This document shows positions 41,120 to 53,189 of a DNA stretch of 64,000 bases, one piece after another. The notes below the pieces were generated by a model. That model was not told the DNA's origin. It saw only the letters and a list, made by a program, of their open reading frames with translations, and did no database searches. The stretch is taken from the NCBI GenBank assembly GCA_015478945.1, contig JABUQX010038972.1:1-64000 (forward strand), in the 5' to 3' direction. The translations under genes and the position numbers were made by a program. The number at the start of each line of letters is the position of its first letter. The first letter of the stretch is position 1. This DNA is from Trachelipus rathkii. Its lineage: Eukaryota > Arthropoda > Malacostraca > Isopoda > Trachelipodidae.

Positions 41120-41158
41120 ATATATATATATATATATTATATATATATATATATATAT
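41030..41158. repeat. (TA)n array
   Basis: About 130 bp of nearly uninterrupted TA repeats, left flank of a small TIR element. Confidence 0.9.
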
Positions 41159-41598
41159 ATGGTAAAAGTTGACATTAGCGTAGTTAGACGAAATATCGAT
41201 ATTTTTTCCGATAATCGTTTTTTTTTATAATCTTCGTCCCATGTAAGACGTAATAAAAAAGCGTGCTAAATCTCAATTCATAATAAAATATTTCTATAAA
41301 AAAATTTTTTTTATTCAAATTCGGTTAAGGACGCATGAGTTTAAGTTACAATTAAGTTTCTTACATACACATTTTTCTGTGATACTTAACAAAACTTATC
41401 TAATTTATTGCTTTGAAAACTGAAAAAGAAAATGATATATGAAACAACCAAATAGCGTTGCCTCATAAATATATCGTAATTGTGGCATTTTTTATTAACA
41501 ACATGTGCAGTGTTGCCTCATACCCATATCAAAACACATCGATTACTTTAAAAAATATTGCGATTTTTTTTTTTTTAGTAATCTTTAACTATTACCAT
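41159..41598. mobile_element. Small TIR element (MITE candidate) in TA repeat
   Basis: ATGGTAAAAGTT at 41159-41170 and the complement of ATGGTAATAGTT at 41587-41598 form 12-bp terminal inverted repeats with one mismatch. Subterminal CGATATTTTTT and AAAAATATTGCGAT also mirror one another loosely. It is about 440 bp long, has no ORF, and sits inside a TA array. The target-site duplication cannot be read because the flanks are TA repeats. Insertion at TA is typical of Tc1/mariner-type MITEs. Confidence 0.5.
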
Positions 41599-41599
41599 A

Positions 41600-41690
41600 A
41601 TATATATATATATATTATATAATATTAGTATATATATAGATATATATATATATATATATTATAATATATATTTATAGTATATATATTATA

Positions 41691-41723
<33 letters not shown>

Positions 41724-41761
41724 CGTATATATATATATAAGTCATATATATATTATATATA

Positions 41762-41812
<51 letters not shown>

Positions 41813-41885
41813 CAACATATATATATATATATATAATTATATATATTATATATATAGTAATATATATATACTATATTACTATAAG
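41600..41885. repeat. (TA)n array
   Basis: TA repeats with a few ACGTATA and TAGACAACATA interruptions; right flank of the TIR element. Confidence 0.9.
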
Positions 41886-42619
41886 AAGAATATTTATTAT
41901 ATTAACAAATATAATTTGGATATTAATTGATAATTATAGTATAAATTAGAAAAAACAAATTTTAATAGCTAAAACGTTATAATTAAATACATTTTAAATT
42001 ATGAAACAGTAAAATATTGTTTTTTTGTTTCCAGAAGAGAGCTTAAATGCTTTTGAGGAAGAAGTATTTGTTTTTAGTAAAATTTATAAATTAATCAAAG
42101 GAAAAGGAAATTTAAAAAATTAAATAAAATCAACAACAGCTTCAAAAATTTGATACAAAATAATAAATAATTTAACTAACTATTTTAATACTTTTTTCTA
42201 TTAACTCTGCGGTTGAGTGGTAAAAGGACTTGTCACAAAATAATTTAGAATGCTACATAAGTACATTTGTTAAAACGTAAATTTGGTGATAAACATTCAT
42301 TACATTTTCAAATAAGCTGTAGTAAAAACCTTTTTTTGTCTCCTGAAAAAGGATTTTTTTTGTACATTGAACCATTTACACTCAGACGCACCCGGAAATA
42401 TTTACTCGCAAAAAAATTATTTTTAAACTTATTTGTTTAAATTACAATTCATTTTTCATTTAGGAATAATTTTAATAGAACTTTCATTTTAGGTAGGACA
42501 ATAAGTAATGACTTTTCCTGCTCTAATTTAAATTTTTATAGTTACAATTATTGCTGGCCTACCATCGGAAATTTTCCGCACTCAGTGATGGGGGTGAGGG
42601 TGTCGGCCAACGGCTGGTT

Positions 42620-43595
<976 letters not shown>

Positions 43596-43604
43596 CTAAT
43601 TAAG

Positions 43605-43700
43605 CTTGAGTTCAGTACATTTTGTCAAGTAAAGACAAGTACTCAAGAATGTTTCAAGTAACAAGTACAAGTAATCTAGAATTTGTTCAAGTACATTATT
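43605..43700. repeat. Degenerate (CAAGTA)n tract, copy 1
   Basis: Repeated CAAGTA/CAAGTAC hexamers (GTCAAGTAAAGACAAGTACT, then CAAGTAACAAGTACAAGTAA). The same motif forms a longer tract at 54815-54985 in the same orientation. Confidence 0.65.
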
Positions 43701-43709
43701 TATGAAATA

Positions 43710-43990
43710 TTTATATATATATTATATATCTATATATATATATATATATATATATCATATATATATTATATATATATACTATATATATTATATATTATTT
43801 TTTATAATATATATATATTATATTTAATTTTTTTTAATTACAATTGAATAATTTTTTTATTTTATATTTATTTTATTTAATATTTTATAATTTTTATATA
43901 TATTATATATATTTTATATATATATATATATATTATATATTATATTATATTATATATATATATTAATATCTATTATTATATATTATATAT
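43710..43990. repeat. (TA)n and T-rich array
   Basis: TA repeats at about 43710-43800 and 43900-43990 flank a T-rich stretch. It abuts the TCA-type tail of the RTE-like element. Confidence 0.85.
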
Positions 43991-43991
43991 A

Positions 43992-45632
43992 TATCATCAT
44001 TCATCATATCATATCATCATATCATTCATAGTCATCATATCATCAGTCGATAGCTCATCATCTCATCTCATCGTCACCCACCTCTCTCCCCAGACTGTGG
44101 GTAAGGTGCGAACATGCACCGGAAACAGAAATATAGTAGAAGAAAGAATATGATTCAAGTCGAAAAGAAAGCCCAGCTTTACGACCCTTTATACACTTTT
44201 AGTGAGGAAAACTCGTCGGCACGTCAGAAAATCCACCCTTAGAGCTTCATGGGACCGAGGACCCTTACTATAGCATCTCGTCAATGTGGGGTTCATCCTT
44301 GGCCCAGGTGGGGCTAACATACACATACAAATCCCGCCATTCATCTATTATGACTTTTCTTCTCGCCTCTGCAAACTCACATTTCTCTTCTCCAGGCATC
44401 CCTTTACTGACTCATCCACTTTTCTTCGGTCTCCAGCTGGTCGATTCCCAGCACTCACCTCTATACATCCGTTTAACCGACTATCTTCGACATGACCAAA
44501 CCATCTTCAAGATCGTACTTTATTATTCTCTATTTTACCCTATTTCAAGACCACACAACTCTCTTGTTACGGTCTTCCTATTTTTATTAATTATTGCTCA
44601 CCCTAGCCTTCCCCTAAGATTGTCCATACTGAACAATTTGAACTTTAGATCTATACCTCTTATTCAAGACCATAGTCTGCGCTACTATTTCATTAACAAG
44701 GTAACAACTGCCCTTTAGTACCTTTACATTCCCAGGATTTATTGCACCAGGATACCTTTCTGCATTTACAACTTTCTAGCTACCTATGCATATCGTTCCC
44801 TTTATCCAACAATATCCTTAAATATTTAAACTCAGACATTACTTGTTCCTGCTGCTCACCATGTAACATAACTTCACATAACCCTCCTCTTATCTACGTT
44901 TACTTTCACACCCTCCTTTTACACACAATACCAAAACTCTCTACCATTGCCACTCAAACTCTCTTCAGATTCGGCCAACCAAACCAAATCATCTTCATAT
45001 AAGGTAGGGAACCTCACTCCTCTTCCATTCTCTATAATCTTAACAAATTCCTCTGCCTACCCCACCTCTAATTCTTTCATAACCCCGATCATATACAAAT
45101 GAATAACCAAGGAGACATAACATCCCTGCCTCACTCCGTATTAATATTAAACCAATCACTTTCGACTCTATTTATTTTCACACCGCTTCACTATCGTATA
45201 CAAACTATTGATTCTTCAGAAGCTTACACAACACATAATTACTAACAATTGCCATAAGAGCTTTTATTAAGTCCTGATTTCATAATGTCTGCTGCAAAAT
45301 CTTTAAAACCTAAAAACAATTTATTCTTCTCACCCCTCATTTTCCCAATCATTTGTTCATTAAATATTTGATCGCATACATTCCTCTACACTTTTAAACG
45401 CACCTTGTTTTCACCATCAGTCGTTCAGCACTTGAAAGCACTCTTGTTTACCCAAAATACAGCAATATTCTTGCCTGCATTCACTCAATAGCTTATTCCT
45501 GTAATACCAACGGTTCCCTTATGCACCTTTACCTTATATAGGTACTATTATGTTCTCATCCAATCCCTCGGGACAATACCCTCCTAACGCTTTTGTTCAA
45601 CAACTTCAATCCAACCAATCACATCTCCGCTA
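43992..45632 (-). mobile_element. RTE-like non-LTR retrotransposon remnant
   Basis: Reads right to left as a decayed RT with several stops and frameshifts. RT motifs in order: PEGLDENIIVPI at about 45550; YGVRQGC at 45140-45120; LYEDDLVWLAESEESL at about 45005-44955 (FADD/YADD box with A changed to E); EGVKVNVDKRRVM; SEFKYLRILLDKG; and the C-terminal RWFGHVED at about 44513-44485, followed by a WRDL-like tail. After a roughly 200-bp 3' UTR the plus strand shows TCATCA/ATCATATCATC repeats at 43992-44072, i.e. a TGATGA-type tail on the element strand, as usual for RTE elements. It is 5' truncated. The plus-strand frame at 44284-44718 is only its antisense. Confidence 0.8.
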
Positions 45633-45906
45633 TATATAATATATATATATTATATTATATATTATATATATATATATATTATTATTATATATATATATAA
45701 TATATATATATTATATATATATATATAATAATATATATATAATATATATATATATATTTATTCTATCTTATATTTATATAATAATATATATATTTATATT
45801 ATATTATATATATAGATATTATATTATTTATTTTTTTTAATTATAATATATATATACTATTATATATTATATATTATATATATATATATACTATTATATA
45901 TATATA
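45633..45906. repeat. (TA)n array
   Basis: TA array between the 5'-truncated RTE-like element and the left end of the second PLE dimer. Confidence 0.9.
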
Positions 45907-46187
45907 TTAGTTGCGAACCCTTTGGCATAAGCAAAACTATATTTAATTGAATTTAATAAATACACTTGAAAACATAAGCAAAGTTAAACAATGTTAAAAT
46001 GATTTCTTATTACATGAGTTAATGGTCTAAATTAAAAACAAATTGCAGAGTCTTTCGCTTCATATCAGAAGGCCTTCATTCGGCTTGCCGCTACGTTTAA
46101 ACACCAACTCTGGATATGACCTAACAAAATATTTCGAAAATTGGTGTGAATTTTTATTTTCAATGAAGCAATGACAATGTGTAGTTA

Positions 46188-47832
46188 CCCATATTAGCAC
46201 AACTAACGTAAAAGCGACGTGCTTTCACGTCTTTGCGATGTGCGAATCGTATTTATTAACATTATATTAGTTCCCTGGGATGTGGAATGTCACGGCTCTC
46301 AGCGACGTAACATTGCAACATCACTGCAACTCATATGGTAACGTAGTATTTACGCATTCTAATGACATCCCTGCAACGGTTATACGGTAACGTTGCATCG
46401 ACGTAGTTTTACGACATCTATTTTGGTGTAACTTTGTTATATAAATATATATATATATAAGTATATATTTATATATTAATAAATATATATATATATATAA
46501 TATTATATTAATATAATATATATTATATATTATATATAATTAAATATATAATATATATTGTATATATATATATATATATATATAATTCTTTAAAGTTTTG
46601 GTAATATGTGCTAATATGAGAAAGCAGTTACGGCAACTATGTGTATTAAAAAATAAACTTTTGAATTTATCAAAATTAACCTAAAATTTTGAAAGTTTAT
46701 TTTTAGCTCCAAAACAGATTCGGTTATGTGTGTTATTGGCGCCTATTTTAATATAAAAAGTATGGACAAGGATTTATTCAATGCACCACCAATAAAAATA
46801 ATCAGCCATGCGCATTTGCCAATGGTTGGATACCCCTGTCTTAAAAACTACTAAAGCTGCAATAAAAAGAAAGATGTTGTTGGAATCAGCATCAAATTTT
46901 AGTTATTAAATTACCAAAATAAATTAAAATAAACATAAGAAAAAACATTTGTTTAACAAATTTTGTTTTTATGTACGATAACTGTTAAAGCGGTCAGGAA
47001 GTATGACGTAGTGAGTAAGCCAAGGGAGATTTTGGAGGGATTGGGAGGGAGGGGTTGATTTTATGCCGTTGGAGCGGATTTTCTTATAAGTTTATATATA
47101 TTATATATATATATATATATATAATTATATATATAATATAATATATTATATAATATACTATATATATATTATATATATATACTATATATATATATATTGC
47201 CTGTTGATTAATATTTAAGAAATAGTGCAATTTTATTAATCTAGTAGGCTTAACTAGTCAACAAATTTCAATTTCATATAGGGAGGTTACATTTAGCTAC
47301 CTTCGAAACAGAAACCGATATAAATTAGAAATAAACTATTTCCGTGAAGCACATAATAAACAGAAACACATAAAAATTTACACAAAATAATTGAAAAAAC
47401 ACTGGCAGAGTCACTCCAACTACATTCATATAGAGCACAGCGTTAGAAGTCATAAAAAGATATTTTTATGAGTGTTCGCAAATGTACGACATTTTAAAAA
47501 ATTACATATTTACAATTTCTGTTAGAAAATCATTATAAAATGACTTATAAACAACAAAACATAAATGAAAAGATTATTAAAGAGTTATAACAAAGATTTG
47601 GACGAGAAAAGACAGGTGTCTTGTTATTTCTGAAAAGATTCTTACGCTGTTGCAAGCGTCGCGGAACATCTAAAAGTTACATTGTTACGTCGCAAATACG
47701 TTGCATATGGAACAAAAGCGTACATCACATAAGATGTTACAGCAATGTCACATTACGACGTATGTGTGACGGGTGCGACGAACATTAACGTCGCTGTGAT
47801 GGTATCTGCAACATCTGTGCTATATGCGGTTA
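46188..47832. mobile_element. Nested TIR element with TTA target duplication
   Basis: The insert begins CCCATATTAGCACA and ends with the complement of CCGCATATAGCACA, flanked by TTA at 46185-46187 and 47830-47832. Removing the insert plus one TTA restores GTAGTTATGTGGTTG, exactly the uninterrupted sequence in the other arm of the dimer (complement of about 48730-48745). Both ends are rich in GTTGC, GACGT and ACGTTGC subterminal motifs (46200-46435 and 47645-47825). TTA duplication and such ends suit a PIF/Harbinger-type non-autonomous element. The interior holds TA arrays at 46440-46585 and 47085-47200, and no transposase was seen. Confidence 0.7.
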
Positions 47833-47937
47833 TGTGGTTGAAAATATTTGTCCGTTGGATTTTATATTTTGTGTATTCGAAAAATAACTGGAAAAATTAT
47901 GAATTTATTCTGAATTGGTGTACGATATAGCAATTAT

Positions 47938-48318
47938 TTATTGTAAGGATATAGGGGGAGGGGGAGGGGGGGAGAGAAAGAAGATTAAGAAGGGGGTTAT
48001 ATTTTGAGGATGTCTTTCATAATATAGTTGTTCAATTTTTTTGATGGTTGGAGAATGAAATTTTAAAAGCTTGTGTTGCAAATAGTCTAATTTATGTTCA
48101 CCTTGCATATTATTGAAATTGTTGAAATTGTGTATGCAATAGGTTTCAATTAATTTTCTTTTTTGATGGTTGGAGATGTTGATTAGATTTTGCATGGAAT
48201 TGATGTTGATAAAATGGTTGAATTGTGATCTGTGTGTGGTTAGTGATGAATTTTGAGTGTCTTTTTCTAGATCATCTGAGTGTTGACTTTTTCTTCTGCT
48301 TGATCTAGAAAAAGACAC
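47938..48318 (-). pseudogene. PLE-type GIY-YIG endonuclease C-terminus, left arm
   Basis: A 126-codon minus-strand frame. Residues from about 25 onward (SSLTTHRSQFNH, ISNHQKRKLIETYCIH, NFNNFNNMQGEHKLDYL) follow the pattern of the end of the GIY-YIG endonuclease in Penelope-like elements: a His-rich block, a conserved KR-LIE with the presumed catalytic Glu, then Asn-rich and DYL segments. The frame's first about 15 codons cross the palindrome junction, so its start is not natural. The C-terminal PPPPPP comes from a G-run at 47954-47970. There is no RT in this copy. Confidence 0.55.
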
Positions 48319-48480
48319 TCAAAATTCATCACTAACCACACATAGATCACAATTCAACCACTCTATCAACATCAATTCCATTCAAAATCTAATCTCCATC
48401 ACCAACCATCAAAAAGAAAATGCCATAAGAGCTATCGTTCACCCAATTGCATGAATTTGGATAATATGCAAGGGACGTAA
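48296..48480 (+). pseudogene. Mirror copy of the GIY-YIG C-terminus, right arm
   Basis: The plus strand repeats the same peptide start (LEKDTQNSSLTTHRSQFNH at about 48304-48360, then ININSIQNLISITNHQK). It is frameshifted after 48415, so the KRKLIE region is lost in frame. Homology to the left arm continues at the nucleotide level to 49025. Confidence 0.55.
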
Positions 48481-49049
48481 TTGAGACTATTATGCAACAA
48501 CAAGTTTTAAATTTCATTCTCACCATCAAAGAAATTGAACAACTATATCTATGAAGACTCCTCAAATGATACCCCTCCATCTCAATTTCGTTTTCTCTCC
48601 CCCTTCCCTCCCCTATATCCTTCAGATAAGTAATTGCTAATCGTCACATTCGAATTAAATTTTCATAAATTATTTTTCCAAAGTTATTTTTCGAATACAC
48701 ATAATATAAAATCCAACGGACAAATATTTTCAACCACATAACTACCCATGTCATTGCTCATGAAAAATAAAAATTCAGCACCAGATTCTTCGAAATATTT
48801 TTGTTCAGTCATATTCCAGAGTTGGTGTTTTAAACATAGAGGCAGCCGAATGAGGCTTCTTGATATGAAGCGAAAGACTTCTGCAATTTGTTTTTAATTT
48901 ATACCAGTTAACTCATGGAAATAGAATTTTTAACATTGTTTTAACTTTTTATTGTGTTTCAAGTGTGATTAATAAATTCATTTTAAATTTAGTATTTTAA
49001 TTTTTGCCAAAGGGTTCGCAACTAATAAATAAAAACTACGTCAAGTAAA

Positions 49050-49089
49050 ATTCTGTTTATTAATATATATATATTATTATATATATATT

Positions 49090-49120
<31 letters not shown>

Positions 49121-49252
49121 TAATTATATATATTATTATAATATATATATATATATATAATTATATATATATATTAATTATATATATTATATATATATTA
49201 TATTATTATATATATACTATATATATATATATATATTATAATATATTATATA

Positions 49253-49284
<32 letters not shown>

Positions 49285-49368
49285 ATAAATATTATAATAT
49301 ATATATATATATGAAATCGATATATATATATATAAATATAATATAATATATATATATTATATATTATA

Positions 49369-49427
<59 letters not shown>

Positions 49428-49455
49428 ATATATATAATATATATATATTATAATC
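49050..49455. repeat. (TA)n array
   Basis: About 400 bp of TA repeats just right of the PLE-like dimer. Confidence 0.9.
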
Positions 49456-49597
49456 ATTCTACATAAATAAACCAGAGATTTTTTTTTTGCCTTTTCAGTT
49501 ACTTTGCGATTGAAAAATTGAGCAACCATTTCAACAGGCTAAAGAAAACCTTAGATAAAATAAATTTTTTTAAATTTTATGCTGGTTTTTTTATACG

Positions 49598-49680
49598 GTT
49601 TAAACCATGGTTATTTTTATGATGGATTAAATCCATTGTGTTTAAAAAAATGGTTTAAAAAAATGGTTTAAACCATCCTA
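49598..49680. repeat. Cluster of GGTTTAAACC palindromes
   Basis: GGTTTAAACC occurs at 49598-49607 and 49665-49674. Related ATGGATTAAATCCAT lies at 49622-49636 and ATGGTTTAAA at 49650. Palindrome-rich AT motifs of this kind are common in subterminal regions of DNA transposons; no ends were found. Confidence 0.5.
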
Positions 49681-49717
49681 AATATATTATATGATATATA
49701 TTATTATATATTATATT

Positions 49718-49748
<31 letters not shown>

Positions 49749-49796
49749 ATATTATATTTATATATATTATTAGATATATATATATAATATTTATGG

Positions 49797-49827
<31 letters not shown>

Positions 49828-50240
49828 TTTCTTAATTTATAATTAAGAGTTTTATTAAATATATCAGTTAGTTCTACTTTATAGTCTCAGAGAAGTTCTG
49901 CGAGTGGAGTTTTTTAAAAGATAAGCTCTAGTTTATTTTTTGTTTTTTCTTTTCTCTGTCGTGTTTTGTGGTGGGAATTTTTAGTGGGGTAAACTGGGAA
50001 AGGTTACGTAAGTCTGAGTTTATTTTTTTTTTATTATACAAAATTTGATTTTTAATAATTTTAAGGCACATGGTAACTTTTAACTTAGGTTTTAGTGTTT
50101 GATGAATTTTATCCCGATTTTTCCTTTGTTGTTTTTGTCTGTCTGGCTGTTGTTCTTGTGTTGGTGTGTGTGTGTGTGCGTGCGTGTGTGTGGTTGTGTG
50201 ATTGTGTGGTGTGTGTGTGTGTGCTGTGTGTGTGAGTGAG
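49680..50240. repeat. (TA)n then two (GT)n microsatellites
   Basis: TA array at 49685-49790, GT run at 49795-49828, unique T-rich DNA, then a second GT run at 50162-50234 that directly precedes the LINE. Confidence 0.85.
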
Positions 50241-53160
50241 ATGGAAGATTTGCGTAGATGCTACCTTCTATTTGACTTCACCAACATCCGTGGCTTAAAT
50301 TCCAACTCGGCTTCCGTTGAAACCACCTCTCTAACTCTAACCTTAATCTTTTGCTCTTGTCTGAGACTCAGATGGCTAAGGATTCATCCTCTAACTCGTT
50401 TTAATGTATTACCAACTAAACTTATTTATAATTTCAGTCTAAAGGGTGGAGTGTGTTCCTATGTAAACATTAACACCTCTGTAACACGTCTCGTGATCTC
50501 GAATCACGCTAATTTCGAGTGTTCTGTGGCTTAAAATGTTTCTTCCTTCTACTACAATATCTTGTGCTTCTGCTACGTTTCCTAACAGTAACGATTATTC
50601 CACGCCTTTTTGTGGAATATCTTACTATTTCTTTGAGACTGTTATCTTCTCATCCAAATATTGAGATCCCTATTTAGGGGATTTAACGTACACAACATGA
50701 AATGGTTGAGGGTCCTCTTCTACTGATTTTGGTGGGGTGAGAGGCCGAATCATTTCAGCCGATTCTCAACGATTCTGGGGCAACCTAATTAAAGAACCAA
50801 CACACATTCGGGATCGTCCCAACCGATTCTCCTTCCCCATCCCAAACTATTCTTGAACACACTTAAGACCTTATGTTTCACAACTAGTCTTATTCTTAAT
50901 AAATCCCACTTCGCTCTAATTGGTTAAATTCTGAACCACAACCTGTATATCTTTAATTTTAATACTGTTCTCTCCAAAAGCTGTGCGTTGTTTTCTGAGC
51001 ACCTTTTTGATCGGGGCCGATTGGGGGCCTTGCATTGGTTCTACACTAACTATAATTGGAATGACTGCTTTTCTCTGGTGACACTTCAGCCTCTGCCGAC
51101 AAGGTGGGGAGCTGTGAATCGTTGGATGGAGAGCAGGTGTCGATTTCTTGTTCGATAATCTTTCTCTCCTCATAATCCATGGTTCGATCGTAATTGTTCT
51201 CTGGCATTCAGGCTAGAGACAATGCCGTATCGGGGGTGGAAAGTTCTCCGTTCTCTATCACTCTCGCTAATTTTCATTCAGCTTAGAAATCTTTGCAGGG
51301 ATCTCTTCTTACGAGCCAAGCGGGGCTTTCATTCAAACGAATGCGCTAACCTCCTTGGTTCTCCTACTGAAATCTTTCTGGCCTCTTGCCAAACATCTCC
51401 AACAACGTCTGTAAATCTACCTTTCCTCCTCTTTTTCGATCTGATGGTTCTGTTGTCTAACTCTCCAACTGAAAAGGCCACTCTTTCGGTTCTCCTATAT
51501 TTCCTCTAACTCACCTGGGAGGATTCTGAATTTCTCTTCTGCTTCCTTCTCTTCTCAGGCTGTTCTATGGCCTTTGGCAGTGAGATTAATTTGATCGGGT
51601 GCAGGCTTCTGAAATCTTAATGAACGTTAGCGAAGGCGGGTGGCCGATTGGCCATTCCTCCCGAGTTTTTAGAGGGAGTGTGCATTCCGTGCTGCGCGCC
51701 CTCCTCTCGTTCAAGACTATATTTCTCTATGTCTCAATACTAGCCTTTCCCTCAGTGTGGAAGCGCGCATATGTCCAACCTATTTTCCAAAAAAGAAGCC
51801 GCTCTTATCTTTCTAACTATCGTCCTATGCTCTAACCTGTATTCTATTAAGATCTTTGAAACCCTTTCTCAAACTCTCATTTCTTAGACCATCTGGGAAC
51901 TCATTCCCTTCTTTACCGATCGACAGTACGGCTTTCGGCGCTCGAGGTCTAGTGGTGATATACTTTCCTATCTTACAGATTTATGGTTTTCCACCCTATA
52001 GGAATTACGGGGGGACTTGCGTTGGTGCGCGCTGAACATATCCCAAAGCATTTAGACGCGGAATATGGCCGCGCGTCACTGCTGCTCAAGGCTCCTTCCT
52101 TTGTATTTCCTCCTTCTCTTTGCTTATATGGGTTAGTTTCTTTCAAATCGCTCATATCGTCTGTTGTTCTATGGGGCTACATCCTTTAAATCTATAGATA
52201 GTGGTGTTCCTCAGGGTTCTGTCTTATCTCCTTACTTTTATTCTTGGCTTTTCGATTAATATCTTCTCGTCTGCCACCTCTAATCTATCAACTCATTGCG
52301 ATGACTCGACCTGCATTTCTGTCAATCATTTCAAGTTCTGCTCCATCTTTTCTTCGTAGAATTGGCCTTTCGTCTAATCTTTCCGATTTTCCATTCTCGC
52401 TGATCTGGATAGAATTTCCGGGTGGGGTCGGCTCAACCTTGTGAAATTTTAATTCTTTAAAAACCCAACTATAACAAATTCTCCCTCTCTAAGACACTTC
52501 TAACTTTCCTATCTCTTTCGACTGGTTCTCTCGTTCTCCTGGTTGACAATGATAAACATCCTTGGGCCGTTTAACATAAACAAAAAATGTCTTGTAAACC
52601 TCACATCCAACGGTTGCTAGGGCGGCTCAAAGAAACTGGAGCTTCTGTTTTAGACTGCGAGATTTTTTGTCCTCTTCTCAGAGTTACTCCAGTTATACAA
52701 GGTCCTCATCCGCCCTTGTATGGAGTTACTGCTCTCTATTTGGGGCTCAGGTTTTCACCAGGCTTTGGATGGGTCGAGTCAAAGGCAAAGACTTATAAAT
52801 GTCTGTACTTTTCTAGTTCACTTGACATTCTATCTTTGCGGTTTTGATGTGGCTCTATTTTTTCTATAGGTAACGTAGCGGCAGGTGCTCGAGGAAACTT
52901 TCCACTCGCGTGCCATTTCTTTAAAGACGCCTGTAGCACAAGGGGTGCTGTGTCGGCACATGAGTTTGGTGTTGATATTAGCAACTCCATACTAGTTCGC
53001 TGCGGCGCCTCCTTCTTTCCATGCACCTCTGTTCTGTGTAATTCTCTTCCATCCTTCTGTGTTTCCTACTCAATTTTCATCTCCCTCACTTTAAAGCCCG
53101 CGTACTGTGCTCATCTGCGTCATTTGCGTTAGTGTTAAATTTTTTGAGTGTACACCGTCT
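50241..53160 (+). mobile_element. Jockey-like non-LTR retrotransposon, long degenerate copy
   Basis: Reads left to right as endonuclease plus RT with many stops and frameshifts. TNIRGLNSNSASVE at about 50280 and FKGGVC-type SLKGGVCSYVNINTSVTRL at 50430-50495 mark the endonuclease; NVHNMKWL at about 50690 keeps its NVHxxxW-type box. RT motifs: SVWKRAYVQPIFQKRSRSYLSNYRPM (split by decay) up to 51832; DRQYGF-type remnants near 51920; GVPQGSVLSP exactly at 52203-52232; CDDST at 52297-52311 in place of YADDST; LVKFNSLKTQ at about 52440; and MSCKPHIQRL at 52587. The C-terminus (RGAVSAHEFGVDISNS to the stop at 53132) is open. It is inactive. Short minus-strand frames inside it are antisense shadows. 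Confidence 0.85.
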
Positions 53161-53189
53161 TGAATAGGGCTGTTGCCGTGAGTGTGGTG

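Larger units (their letters stand above)
45907..49025. mobile_element. Head-to-head dimer of PLE-like 3' ends (foldback-like)
   Basis: TTAGTTGCGAACCCTTTGGC at 45907-45926 is the exact complement of the right end at 49006-49025. Similarity continues inward for the whole right arm: ATTAAAAACAAATTGCAGA, GTCTTTCGCTTCATATCA and ACACCAACTCTGG lie in mirrored order. After removing the nested insert at 46188-47832 the arms are about 710 and 725 bp. They meet at 48262-48300, between TCTAGATCA and TGATCTAGA. Each arm encodes a GIY-YIG-like C-terminus. The outward-facing 'TIRs' are therefore best read as two 3' ends of the same retroelement. A DNA-transposon foldback element is the alternative. Confidence 0.7.

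Noticed and set aside
44284..44718. 144-codon plus-strand frame
   Set aside because: It is antisense to the C-terminal RT region of the RTE-like element, whose motifs are readable on the minus strand.
45907..49025. Simple cut-and-paste DNA transposon with about 300-bp TIRs
   Set aside because: The arms are similar all the way to the centre and each encodes a GIY-YIG-like tail, which suits two retroelement 3' ends joined head to head; the DNA-transposon reading remains the alternative.
50916..53026. Minus-strand frames at 50916-51173, 51973-52155 and 52793-53026
   Set aside because: They are antisense to the plus-strand LINE, whose endonuclease and RT motifs are recognisable.
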